Source: Defluviitaleaceae bacterium
GTDB lineage: Bacteria; Bacillota; Clostridia; Lachnospirales; UBA5962
Reading direction: 5' to 3'
Assembly (NCBI GenBank): GCA_009780765.1
Contig: WQZK01000051.1
Location: 1 to 9,452, forward strand
DNA length: 9,452 bases
The notes under the pieces were generated by a model that was not told the origin of the DNA, did no database searches, and worked only from the letters and a program-made list of their open reading frames with translations. The position numbers and the translations under genes are program-made. The stretch's first letter is position 1. Every line of letters starts with the position of its first letter. Of this stretch, positions 1 to 7,069 are shown piece after piece.

Positions 1-1134
1 ATTGGGCTTAAATACGTTAATAACGACGCTTGTTACCCATCTGTTATCGTTGTTGGTCAGCTTTTAAAAGCCCTTCAAAGCGGTGATTATGACGTAAATA
101 ACACATCTGTTTTAATAACACAAACAGGCGGTGGCTGTAGGGCAACAAACTATATTGCATTTATTAGGCGTGCGTTAGAAAAGGCGAATTTAGGGCATGT
201 TCCCGTTGTTAGCCTTAACGCTTCTGGACTTGAAAAAAACCCAGGATTAAGCTTTACACCAAAGTTTTTGAGTAGGCTTATGCAAGCTCTTGTTTATGGC
301 GATTTGTTTATGAGAGTGTTATATAAAGTTAGGCCTTATGAAAAAGTTGTAGGCTCAGCTAATGCTTTATACGAAAAGTGGAACAATATTTGCAAAGAAT
401 CTGTTAAAACAGCTACTTTTAAAGAGTTTAGAAAAAATATTGAAGGCATCGTTAAAGAATTTGATGAACTTGAAATATTAGACATACCAAAGCCTAAAGT
501 TGGCGTTGTTGGCGAGATTTTGGTTAAATACCACCCAACAGCTAATAATGACATTGTAACACTTATAGAGCAAGAGGGGGCAGAGGCAGTTGTACCAGAT
601 TTAATAGATTTTCTTACATATAGCCTTTATAATGCAAACTATAAAGAAAGATATTTGGGCAAAAGTAAGAAAAGCCGAATTTCTGCAAATATAGCTATTA
701 GAGTTATTGAAGCTTACAGAAAGCATTTGAAAAAAACACTTGAAAAATCAAGCCGTTTCACACCTCCTGTAGAGATTGACAAACTCGCAAAACTCGCCGA
801 GCCTATTGTTTCTATCGGTAACCAAACGGGTGAAGGCTGGTTTTTAACAGCCGAAATGGTGGAATTAATTCACTCTGGTGTTAATAATATAGTTTGTACA
901 CAACCTTTTGCATGTTTACCAAACCACGTTACGGGTAAAGGTATTATTAAAGAGTTAAAAAATCAGTATCCGCTTTCCAATGTTGTTGCAATTGATTACG
1001 ACCCTGGTGCATCTGAAGTTAACCAACTTAACAGAATTAAGCTAATGCTTACAGTTGCTAAAAAGAATTTAGATGCAGAATCTTCATACCGTGAAGTTCC
1101 TGATAAAGATGTCATAAAAGTTGGACATGTTTAG
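1..1134 (+). CDS. 2-hydroxyacyl-CoA dehydratase activase, large form, C-terminal part (5' end outside window)
   Basis: The frame is open from base 1 to TAG at 1132-1134, giving the last 377 residues of a longer protein; the first in-frame ATG-like codon is not its start. The sequence matches by recognition the C-terminal (DUF2229-type) half of the large activases. These are BadF/BadG/HgdC-family ATPases that use ATP and an Fe-S cluster to inject an electron into 2-hydroxyacyl-CoA dehydratases or related radical enzymes. Visible hallmarks are Asn-Asp-Ala-Cys near fragment residue 11, a Gly-Gly-Gly-Cys-Arg segment with Cys46, a Cys-x5-Cys block (Cys299, Cys305) followed by Leu-Pro-Asn-His, and the motif DYDPGASEVNQLNRIKLML near the end. 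The ATPase domain would lie upstream, outside the window. Large stand-alone activases often occur without an adjacent dehydratase gene, so the true substrate cannot be named. The family call is secure; the specific role is not. Confidence 0.88.
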   Translation: MGLKYVNNDACYPSVIVVGQLLKALQSGDYDVNNTSVLITQTGGGCRATNYIAFIRRALEKANLGHVPVVSLNASGLEKNPGLSFTPKFLSRLMQALVYGDLFMRVLYKVRPYEKVVGSANALYEKWNNICKESVKTATFKEFRKNIEGIVKEFDELEILDIPKPKVGVVGEILVKYHPTANNDIVTLIEQEGAEAVVPDLIDFLTYSLYNANYKERYLGKSKKSRISANIAIRVIEAYRKHLKKTLEKSSRFTPPVEIDKLAKLAEPIVSIGNQTGEGWFLTAEMVELIHSGVNNIVCTQPFACLPNHVTGKGIIKELKNQYPLSNVVAIDYDPGASEVNQLNRIKLMLTVAKKNLDAESSYREVPDKDVIKVGHV

Positions 1135-1141
1135 TATAATG

Positions 1142-1193
1142 TGATATACTATATCTTGGATAATTCCTATTGATATAGTATATCATATTTTTT
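1142..1193 (+). terminator. AT-rich hairpin with T-run, probable terminator of the activase gene
   Basis: A perfect 14-bp inverted repeat (1142-1155 with 1172-1185) encloses a 16-nt loop and is followed by a six-T run at 1188-1193, eight bases after the activase stop codon. The layout is that of an intrinsic terminator, but the stem holds only two or three G-C pairs, so it would be weak. Outer arms TTAGTATAA (1131-1139) and TTATACTAA (1192-1200) are also exact complements and could extend the structure. The same bases carry the promoter and twin palindromes described separately, so the dyad may serve at the DNA level instead. Confidence 0.55.
1143..1184. promoter_or_regulatory. Twin 13-bp palindromes GATATA-S-TATATC, candidate operator
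   Basis: Two near-identical palindromes are present: GATATACTATATC at 1143-1155 and GATATAGTATATC at 1172-1184. They differ only at the central base. Their centres (1149 and 1178) are 29 bp apart, close to three helical turns. The second copy overlaps the -35 box and spacer of the predicted promoter for the Ca2+-ATPase gene. Two matching dyads placed on a promoter are typical of a dimeric repressor's binding sites. I do not recognise the sequence as the site of a known regulator, and no regulator gene lies beside it. Chance is possible in such AT-rich DNA, but two perfect 6+1+6 dyads argue against it. Confidence 0.5.
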
Positions 1194-1198
1194 ATACT
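1170..1198 (+). promoter_or_regulatory. Predicted sigma-A promoter for the Ca2+-ATPase-pyrK-pyrD unit
   Basis: TTGATA (1170-1175, five of six matches to TTGACA) and TATACT (1193-1198, five of six to TATAAT) are separated by exactly 17 bp. Transcription would begin near 1205, leaving a leader of only about 20 nt that contains the ribosome site AAGGAG (1209-1214), nine bases before ATG at 1224. That leaves no room for a riboswitch. A perfect TATAAT at 1135-1140 lacks a good -35 box and is a weaker alternative; if used, the hairpin would fall in the leader. Confidence 0.6.
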
Positions 1199-1223
1199 AA
1201 ATTATTACAAGGAGCGAACCTAA

Positions 1224-3875
1224 ATGAACTGGCACGAAAAAAGCGTACAAGAAACTATTTTTAATTTAAGAAGCAACGAGGAAACTGGGCTTTCAGAAAG
1301 AGATATCTCAATACTTAAAGAACAATATGGCGAAAATTTAATTGAAGACACAAACAAAACAAGCATTGTTAAAAAATTCTTTTTGCAGTTTAATGATTTT
1401 ATGATATTAATTTTACTAGTTGCAGCTGGTGTGTCATTTATTATGTCTTTTGCAGATGGTAGCAGTTTTGCAGATTCTATTATAATCCTTGCAGTTGTTA
1501 TTGTTAATGCACTTTTGGGTGTTTTTCAAGAATATAAGGCAGAAAAATCTATAGAGGCACTTAAAGAGCTTTCTTCGCCGCAGGCACTGGTTATCAGGGA
1601 TTCAAAAACTATTAGCATCTCTACAAAAGAGCTAGTTCCAGGCGATATTATTATGCTAAAAGCTGGCGATTTGGTGCCTGCCGATTGCCGATTAATTTCT
1701 TCACAAAATTTAAAATCCGAAGAATCGGCATTAACGGGCGAATCTGTTCCGGTTGAAAAAGACCACGAGAAAATTATCGAAGCAAACGCACCTATCGGCG
1801 ATAGGCATAACATGGTATTCTTCGGCTCAACAATATCTTACGGGCGTGCAAAAGCAATTGTTACAGATACAGGCATGGGTACGCAAATGGGCAAAATTGC
1901 CGAGATGATTGCAGCCCAAGACCCTGATACGCCACTTCAAAAAAGACTCCGTGCAACAGGCAAAATCCTTGGTATTGGTGTTTTGTTTATCTGTGCTATA
2001 ATTTTTGTTATGGGCTTTTTTAACGATATTCCGATGTTTGAAATGTTTATGACAAGTGTTAGTTTAGCAGTTGCCGCAATTCCAGAAGGATTGCCGACTA
2101 TCGTTACAATAGTTCTTGCAATTGGTGTTTCTCGTATGGCAAAAAGAAAGGCTGTTATTCGTAAGCTTCCTGCGGTTGAAACGTTGGGTTCTGCAAATGT
2201 TATATGTTCTGATAAAACTGGAACTTTAACGCAAAACAAAATGCGTGTTACCGAAATTAGGGATATAAATGGCACTTTGCCAAACAAAAACGAAGATAGA
2301 AAAAGTATTTTAAAATATGTTTCTTTGTGCAACGATTCTATCGTAAACGAAACTTCTGGTGATTTAAACGTGCAGGGTGAACCAACTGAAACTGCTCTTA
2401 TTGTAGAAGCTTTTTCAGAATATGTTTCAAAATCTGAACTTGATAAAAGTTGCCCTCGTGTTGAAGAGTTGCCTTTCGATTCTAAAAGAAAACTTATGAG
2501 TACCATACACAAATGGGCAAATAATAAATATATGGTTATAACAAAAGGTGCACCTGATATTTTGATAGAAAAATGCACGCACTATTACGATAATGGCAAA
2601 GTTTTGCCGCTTAATGATAAAGAAAAACGCATGATAACGGTTAATAATACAGATATGGCAGAGCAGGCTTTAAGAGTTTTAGCCGTAGCATTTAGAGAAG
2701 ATAGCCACATCCCGCCAAAAGATGTTGATAAAATAGAGAATAATCTTGTCTTTGCTGGGCTTATAGGCATGATGGACCCTCCTCGTGCTGAAGTTAAAGA
2801 TGCCGTTAAAGTTTGTAAAGAAGCAGGAATTAAACCTGTTATGGTTACGGGCGACCATCTTATAACCGCAAAAGCAATTGCCAAAAAAATTGGTATTATG
2901 GATAATTATGATAATGCGATGACAGGTGCAGAACTTTCAAAAATTTCGGATGAAGAGCTTACAGAAAAAATTATGGATTATGCTGTTTTTGCTCGTGTTT
3001 CGCCTGAAGATAAGGTTAGAATTGTTAAAGCTCACCAAACTAGAGGCAATGTTGTTGCTATGACAGGCGACGGAGTTAACGATGCCCCTGCCCTAAAATC
3101 AGCAAACATAGGCTGTGCAATGGGCATTACAGGCACAGATGTTGCAAAAGGTGCGGCCGATATGGTTCTTCTTGACGATAATTTTGCAACAATTGTAGAG
3201 GCTGTTCGCGAAGGCCGCGGAATTTATGAAAATATCAAAAAAGCCATACATTTTCTTTTAGCAACGAATGTTGGCGAAATAATTATAATTTTAATGGCAA
3301 TGATTCTTAGGTGGGACACGCCTATTTTGGCAATCCATCTACTGTGGATTAACCTTGTAACCGATTCGCTTCCAGCTATCGCTTTAGGTCTTGACCCAGT
3401 TGATGAAGACATAATGAAAAGAAAGCCACTAAATCCAAATAAATCGTTCTTTGGTGATGGAGCGTGGCAACGCATAGCCATAGAGGGAATTATGGGCGGA
3501 ATTGTTGCACTTATCGCATTTTTAATCGGCGTTAGATACTTTGATTTAGCCATTGCAAGAACCATGTGTTTCACAACTTTGGGTATTTCTGAAATGGTTC
3601 ATGCGTTTAACATGCGTTCGAAAAAAAGTATTTTCGATACAAACATGTTTAACAACCTATATCTCTACGGTGCTTTTGCAATAGGTGCGTTTTTGCAGGT
3701 TATAATCGTTCTCGTACCACCTTTTGCTAATATTTTTAGAGTTGTGCCGCTTAATGCCATGCAATGGGTTACAGTTATAGGCTTGTGTCTTGTGCCTATT
3801 GTGGTTGTTGAAATTGAAAAGTTTGTTATACGTCTTTATGAAAATAAAAAAGAAAATCGTGTAGGAGGTTATTAA
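1224..3875 (+). CDS. P-type Ca2+-transporting ATPase (P2A/SERCA-like)
   Basis: This is an 883-residue membrane pump, the normal length for bacterial P2A ATPases, predicted to export Ca2+ from the cytoplasm at the expense of ATP. In order it has an N-terminal cation-ATPase segment, two membrane helices (about 54-101), the actuator loop with TGES (171-174, the dephosphorylation Glu173), helices 3-4 with PEGLP (Glu288), the phosphorylated Asp330 in DKTGT, the nucleotide-binding KGAPD (441-445), TGD (542-544), the hinge TGDGVND (614-620) and six C-terminal helices. All side-chain Ca2+ ligands known from SERCA appear at matching places: Glu288 in M4, Asn682 and Glu685 in M5, Asn710, Thr713 and Asp714 in M6, and Glu790 in M8. 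Both Ca2+ sites may therefore be intact. There is no long C-terminal calmodulin-type tail. ATG is supported by AAGGAG nine bases upstream. It is the first gene of a unit with pyrK and pyrD. Mn2+ transport is a possible alternative. Confidence 0.93.
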   Translation: MNWHEKSVQETIFNLRSNEETGLSERDISILKEQYGENLIEDTNKTSIVKKFFLQFNDFMILILLVAAGVSFIMSFADGSSFADSIIILAVVIVNALLGVFQEYKAEKSIEALKELSSPQALVIRDSKTISISTKELVPGDIIMLKAGDLVPADCRLISSQNLKSEESALTGESVPVEKDHEKIIEANAPIGDRHNMVFFGSTISYGRAKAIVTDTGMGTQMGKIAEMIAAQDPDTPLQKRLRATGKILGIGVLFICAIIFVMGFFNDIPMFEMFMTSVSLAVAAIPEGLPTIVTIVLAIGVSRMAKRKAVIRKLPAVETLGSANVICSDKTGTLTQNKMRVTEIRDINGTLPNKNEDRKSILKYVSLCNDSIVNETSGDLNVQGEPTETALIVEAFSEYVSKSELDKSCPRVEELPFDSKRKLMSTIHKWANNKYMVITKGAPDILIEKCTHYYDNGKVLPLNDKEKRMITVNNTDMAEQALRVLAVAFREDSHIPPKDVDKIENNLVFAGLIGMMDPPRAEVKDAVKVCKEAGIKPVMVTGDHLITAKAIAKKIGIMDNYDNAMTGAELSKISDEELTEKIMDYAVFARVSPEDKVRIVKAHQTRGNVVAMTGDGVNDAPALKSANIGCAMGITGTDVAKGAADMVLLDDNFATIVEAVREGRGIYENIKKAIHFLLATNVGEIIIILMAMILRWDTPILAIHLLWINLVTDSLPAIALGLDPVDEDIMKRKPLNPNKSFFGDGAWQRIAIEGIMGGIVALIAFLIGVRYFDLAIARTMCFTTLGISEMVHAFNMRSKKSIFDTNMFNNLYLYGAFAIGAFLQVIIVLVPPFANIFRVVPLNAMQWVTVIGLCLVPIVVVEIEKFVIRLYENKKENRVGGY
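3863..3868 (+). promoter_or_regulatory. Strong ribosome binding site that fixes the pyrK TTG start
   Basis: A perfect AGGAGG lies inside the last codons of the ATPase gene, eight bases before TTG at 3877. No ATG is available near the conserved N-terminus of PyrK, so TTG is the likely start, and pyrK translation is probably coupled to the pump. Confidence 0.75.
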
Positions 3876-3876
3876 T

Positions 3877-4644
3877 TTGCTAAAACTTACAAAAGCAGAA
3901 GTGTTGAATAATGTACAAATCGCACCAAATATCTATGATATGTGGCTTAAATCACCCGAGATTACTAAAAATGCAAAAGCTGGGCAATTCATCAATGTTT
4001 ATATTGATAAAGGCGAGCATATCTTGCCAAGACCTATAAGCATTTGCGAAATTTATGGCGATAATTTAAGAATTGTTTACCATATCGTTGGTGGCGGAAC
4101 GGAGTATATTTCTAGCAAAACCGAGGGCGACACTATAAAAATCTCTGGCCCTGTAGGAAATGGATTTAACCCCGGAAAAGAAAAAAAAGTTGCACTAATT
4201 GGCGGCGGAATTGGTTTACCTCCACTACTTGAGCTTGCAAAAGTTCTTAAATCTACTGCAACTGATATTAAAGTTTTTGCAGGCTTTAGAAATAAAGAAG
4301 TGGTAATTTTGCAAGAGAATTTTATAAATTTAGGGATAGAGTATTATATCTCAACCGATGATGGCAGCCTAGCTTATCACGGCAATGCTGTAGACTGCTT
4401 TAAAATTACAAATTTTTCACCTGACATTATTTACGCTTGTGGCCCAACAGTTATGTTAAAGGCAGTTGCAAAACTCGGCATACCTTCAAAACTATCACTA
4501 GAAGAGCGAATGGCATGCGGATTTGGTGCTTGCGTTGGATGTGCTGTTAAAGTTAAAGAGGAAAATGCCCAAGGATGGGCCTATAAAAAAGTTTGCCAAA
4601 ATGGCCCTGTATTTTTGGGAGATGAGGTGATTTTTGATGAATAA
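3877..4644 (+). CDS. pyrK: Dihydroorotate dehydrogenase B, electron transfer subunit PyrK
   Basis: This 255-residue flavo-iron-sulfur protein passes electrons from dihydroorotate oxidation in PyrD to NAD+ in the type 1B enzyme, the fourth step of pyrimidine synthesis in the cytoplasm. The N-terminal ferredoxin-reductase-like barrel carries the FAD motif RPISI (52-56). The NAD-binding half has GGGIGLPP (109-116) and CGPTVML starting at Cys188. The C-terminus carries four cysteines (214, 219, 222, 240) in the C-x4-C-x2-C-x17-C pattern that binds the 2Fe-2S cluster. Length is normal for the family. The gene starts with TTG one base after the ATPase stop codon and overlaps pyrD by eight bases, so it is the middle gene of a tight operon. 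The pairing with pyrD makes the assignment firm. Confidence 0.95.
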   Translation: MLKLTKAEVLNNVQIAPNIYDMWLKSPEITKNAKAGQFINVYIDKGEHILPRPISICEIYGDNLRIVYHIVGGGTEYISSKTEGDTIKISGPVGNGFNPGKEKKVALIGGGIGLPPLLELAKVLKSTATDIKVFAGFRNKEVVILQENFINLGIEYYISTDDGSLAYHGNAVDCFKITNFSPDIIYACGPTVMLKAVAKLGIPSKLSLEERMACGFGACVGCAVKVKEENAQGWAYKKVCQNGPVFLGDEVIFDE

Positions 4645-5548
4645 AAACTTAAAAGTAAATTTAGCTGGAATAGAGTTTAAAAACCCTGTTTGCACGGCAT
4701 CTGGCACTTTTGGTAGCGGTAAGGAATACAGCCACTTTGTTGATTTAAATAAAATCGGCGGAATAACCGTAAAAGGCGTTTCGGCAGAAGAATGGAACGG
4801 AAATCCATCGCCAAGAATAGCAGAAACTTATGGCGGAATGTTAAACGCTGTTGGCCTTCAAAACCCAGGTGCTGATATGTTTATTAAAGACGATATTCCG
4901 TTTTTAAGAAGATATGATACAAAAATCATCGTAAACATTTGTGGCAAAACTTTGGAAGAGTATATAAAAGTTGCAGAAATTATTACTGCATCTGACGTTG
5001 ATTTAATCGAACTTAATATTTCTTGCCCAAACATTTCTGCTGGCGGAATTACTTTTGGAACAGATGCAGAAATGATTAAAAAAGTTACACGTGAAGTTAA
5101 AAACGTTTTAAACAAGCCTCTAATAGTAAAATTAAGCCCAAATGTTACCGACATTGCTAAAATGGCAGTTGCCGCAGAAGAAGGTGGTGCTGATGCAATT
5201 TCTTTAATAAACACGCTTTTGGGCATGAAAATAGATATTCATAAAAGAAAACCTATTCTCGCAAACAAAATGGGCGGGCTTTCTGGCCCTGCTATAAAGC
5301 CTGTTGCTGTTAGAATGGTTTATCAAGTTGCACAGGCCGTAAATGTGCCAATTTTAGGCATGGGTGGTATTGCTACAGGCGAAGATGCCATTGAGTTTAT
5401 TTTGGCAGGAGCCACGGCTATAGCTGTTGGAACGGCTAATTTCACAAACCCAACAGCAACTATGGATGTTTTAGCAGGAATTGAAAATTATATGGATAAA
5501 TACGGCATAAAAGATATAAACGAAATTAGAGGAGCTATTTATAAATAA
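4637..5548 (+). CDS. pyrD: Dihydroorotate dehydrogenase B, catalytic subunit PyrD (class 1B)
   Basis: This 303-residue FMN barrel enzyme oxidises dihydroorotate to orotate and forms a heterotetramer with PyrK. Class 1 is shown by the catalytic-base cysteine, Cys130, in NISCPN, where membrane class 2 enzymes have Ser. Also visible are the substrate/FMN segment VKGVS with Lys46, the NAVGLQNPG loop, and the phosphate-binding end GMGGIATGEDA followed by AGATAIAVGTA. Class 1B rather than 1A follows from the adjacent pyrK. I chose ATG at 4637 over TTG at 4634: GAGGTGA (4624-4630) then lies six bases upstream, and the class 1 N-terminus fits. The start overlaps the pyrK stop by eight bases, which suggests translational coupling. 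Other pyrimidine genes (pyrF, pyrE, carAB) are not next to it. Confidence 0.96.
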   Translation: MNKNLKVNLAGIEFKNPVCTASGTFGSGKEYSHFVDLNKIGGITVKGVSAEEWNGNPSPRIAETYGGMLNAVGLQNPGADMFIKDDIPFLRRYDTKIIVNICGKTLEEYIKVAEIITASDVDLIELNISCPNISAGGITFGTDAEMIKKVTREVKNVLNKPLIVKLSPNVTDIAKMAVAAEEGGADAISLINTLLGMKIDIHKRKPILANKMGGLSGPAIKPVAVRMVYQVAQAVNVPILGMGGIATGEDAIEFILAGATAIAVGTANFTNPTATMDVLAGIENYMDKYGIKDINEIRGAIYK

Positions 5549-5581
5549 TATTAATAAATCTCATCGCATTTATTTATAAAT
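5537..5581 (+). terminator. AT-only hairpin spanning the pyrD stop, weak candidate terminator
   Basis: ATTTATAAATAA (5537-5548, ending with the pyrD stop codon) is an exact reverse complement of TTATTTATAAAT (5570-5581), with a 20-nt loop. The stem contains no G-C pair and is not followed by a T-run, so it is a poor terminator on its own. It may slow 3' decay, allow partial readthrough into the next unit, or be an accident of base composition. Confidence 0.3.
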
Positions 5582-5585
5582 GATA

Positions 5586-5614
5586 TTGGCGAAAGTTTCT
5601 TTATAGTATATAAT
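5586..5614 (+). promoter_or_regulatory. Predicted sigma-A promoter for the C_GCAxxG / TDT pair
   Basis: TTGGCG (5586-5591, four of six) and a perfect TATAAT (5609-5614) are 17 bp apart. Transcription would start near 5621, giving a leader of about 40 nt with AAGGAG (5645-5650) ten bases before ATG at 5661. I see no clear operator or riboswitch fold in the rest of the 112-base gap. Confidence 0.6.
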
Positions 5615-5660
5615 AGAACATGTTGTTATATTTTGCTTACTATTAAGGAGAAATGCCAAA

Positions 5661-6140
5661 ATGTTAAAAGAAGTTTGTATTAAAAAAGTGCGAGAAGATG
5701 CAGAAGAAGTTTTTAGAATAGGTGGTTTTTATTGCTCTGAGGCAATAGTATCTTCAGTTAGAAAAAATATAGACCCGAGTATGCCAAAAGAGCTAGTAGC
5801 CGCCGCATCGGGCTTTCCCATTGGTGTTGGGCGTTCTAAGTGTATGTGCGGTGCTATTTCTGGTGCAGTTATATGCCTTGGATATTTCTTTGGAAGACAA
5901 AACCCTTCAAGCCCTACAGACCCTAAAAGCCAAAAATGCCTAGAACTCGCACATGAGCTTCAAGAAAGTTTTAAGAAAAACCACAAAGTTTTGTGTTGCC
6001 ATGTGCACGTTAAGGGATTAGATATGGCAAATGGTGAACATAAACCCCAATGTGTTGCATTTACTGGTGAAATGGCACAAAAAACAGCAGAGATTATAGC
6101 AAGAGAGCTAAACCTCAAACTTGTTTATGGGGAGGGTTAA
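5661..6140 (+). CDS. C_GCAxxG_C_C family (putative redox-active) protein
   Basis: This 159-residue soluble protein has no signal peptide or membrane helix. I recognise it as a member of the C_GCAxxG_C_C family from its characteristic core: Cys25 in a Phe-Tyr-Cys-Ser-Glu context, then KCMCGAISGAVICLG with Cys61, Cys63 and Cys72, and later Cys112-Cys113 and Cys131. The family is predicted to be redox-active or metal-binding because of these conserved cysteines, but I know of no firmly established biochemical function. The protein holds nine cysteines in total, which is high for its size. The start is set by AAGGAG ten bases before ATG. The gene is first in a unit with the downstream TDT transporter, whose ribosome site lies inside its last codons. 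Family call is good; function is unknown. Confidence 0.82.
   Translation: MLKEVCIKKVREDAEEVFRIGGFYCSEAIVSSVRKNIDPSMPKELVAAASGFPIGVGRSKCMCGAISGAVICLGYFFGRQNPSSPTDPKSQKCLELAHELQESFKKNHKVLCCHVHVKGLDMANGEHKPQCVAFTGEMAQKTAEIIARELNLKLVYGEG
6129..6136 (+). promoter_or_regulatory. Ribosome binding site that decides the TDT start
   Basis: GGGGAGGG inside the end of the preceding gene sits eight bases before ATG at 6145 (eleven before ATG at 6148). Upstream in-frame starts at 6121 (TTG) and 6127 (ATG) come before or abut this site and have no ribosome site of their own. Confidence 0.65.
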
Positions 6141-6144
6141 AGCT

Positions 6145-7068
6145 ATGATGAAATTTATCAGAAGCGTTCCTGTTGCTATTTCTGGGCTATCTTTAGGTCT
6201 TGCTATTCTTGGTAATCTTTTGCTACCGCATGGCTCACATTTGCGTTACATATGTGGTGTTTTATCAGCTATTGTACTGATCTTATTCTTGCTTAAAGTC
6301 GTTTTAAATTTTCCTCATGCCAAAGAAGAATTTAAAACACCTGTACCACTTAGTGTTTTACCAACGTCGACTATGGCATTTATACTACTCACAACCTACA
6401 TACGCCCTTATGTTGGCGATATTGCTCTTTATTTGTGGTATGCTGGAATTGTAGCCCATGTTGGTATCATGCTATTATTCTTTAAACGATTTATATTAGG
6501 CTTTAAAATAGGAACAGTATATCCAAGTTGGTTCATTACTTTTGTAGGCATAGTTATTATTAGCGTAACAGCTCCTGCAATGAACTCTCGCCCTATTGGT
6601 CAAATTGCTTTTTATATTGGCTTTGGTTTGTATTTTGTAGCTCTTCTTCTTGTTTTATATAAAATGTCGAGGCGTATATATGTTCTTGAGCCTCTAAGGC
6701 TAACAAATGCAATATTTACTGCACCAATGAGCTTATGTATTGTAGGGTATTTCTCTTCATTTGTGCCAGACGAACGTAACAGAGTTCTCATCTATATCAT
6801 GATAACCATAGCCTTTATAAGCTATATATATGTTTCAATAAGAATGTTGTATATGCTAAATATAAAATTTTATCCAACCTATGCTGCATTTACATTTCCG
6901 TATGTTATAAGTGCTATTGCTTTTAGGCTGGCTAATGTTTTTTTAGCAGAACGTGGAATAACATTCTTCGCCCCAATAGCACAAATAAGCTTATGGCTGG
7001 CTGTTGCTGTTGTTGCTTATGTTATTATTAAATATATTAAATTCTTTATATTTTGGCTTAAATTTTAA
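6145..7068 (+). CDS. TDT family (TehA/SLAC1-like) transporter or channel
   Basis: This 307-residue, very hydrophobic membrane protein has about ten predicted helices by eye (near 9-28, 34-54, 70-88, 93-112, 128-145, 151-173, 187-206, 213-235, 245-267, 276-300), the number found in the tellurite-resistance/dicarboxylate transporter fold. Family-like segments include the opening Pro-Val-Ala-Ile-Ser-Gly, FKTPVPLSVLPTSTMA (63-78) and PSWFITFVGI (127-136). Characterised relatives carry anions, including TehA and SLAC1 (chloride/nitrate), Mae1 (malate) and Ssu1 (sulfite), so an anion role is likely, but the substrate cannot be read from sequence. Some database relatives carry the misleading name exfoliative toxin; nothing here suggests a toxin. 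The gene starts four bases after the stop of the C_GCAxxG gene, so the two are cotranscribed and probably coupled in translation. It ends at a bidirectional terminator. Confidence 0.8.
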   Translation: MMKFIRSVPVAISGLSLGLAILGNLLLPHGSHLRYICGVLSAIVLILFLLKVVLNFPHAKEEFKTPVPLSVLPTSTMAFILLTTYIRPYVGDIALYLWYAGIVAHVGIMLLFFKRFILGFKIGTVYPSWFITFVGIVIISVTAPAMNSRPIGQIAFYIGFGLYFVALLLVLYKMSRRIYVLEPLRLTNAIFTAPMSLCIVGYFSSFVPDERNRVLIYIMITIAFISYIYVSIRMLYMLNIKFYPTYAAFTFPYVISAIAFRLANVFLAERGITFFAPIAQISLWLAVAVVAYVIIKYIKFFIFWLKF

Positions 7069-7069
7069 T

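Noticed and set aside
336..554. Open frame on the - strand inside the activase gene
   Set aside because: It is a shadow of the real gene: no ribosome site, low-complexity Ser/Leu-rich translation and no family resemblance.
1131..1200. Miniature transposable element formed by the nested inverted repeat
   Set aside because: There is no target-site duplication, the outer arms include the activase stop codon and the -10 box, and no second copy appears in the window.
1199..1223. Metal-sensing riboswitch ahead of the P-type ATPase
   Set aside because: The predicted leader is only about 20 nt, too short for a Mn2+ or Mg2+ riboswitch.
1526..3574. Four - strand open frames (1526-1813, 1937-2578, 2585-2884, 3224-3574) inside the Ca2+-ATPase gene
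   Set aside because: They are antisense to a strongly conserved pump, carry no start signals and resemble no family.
4634..4636. TTG at 4634 as the pyrD start
   Set aside because: ATG at 4637 follows directly and has a better-spaced ribosome site; the difference is one residue.
6121..6144. Extended N-terminus for the TDT protein from TTG 6121 or ATG 6127
   Set aside because: The ribosome site at 6129-6136 lies inside that extension, and the extra residues would add a charged stretch before the first helix.
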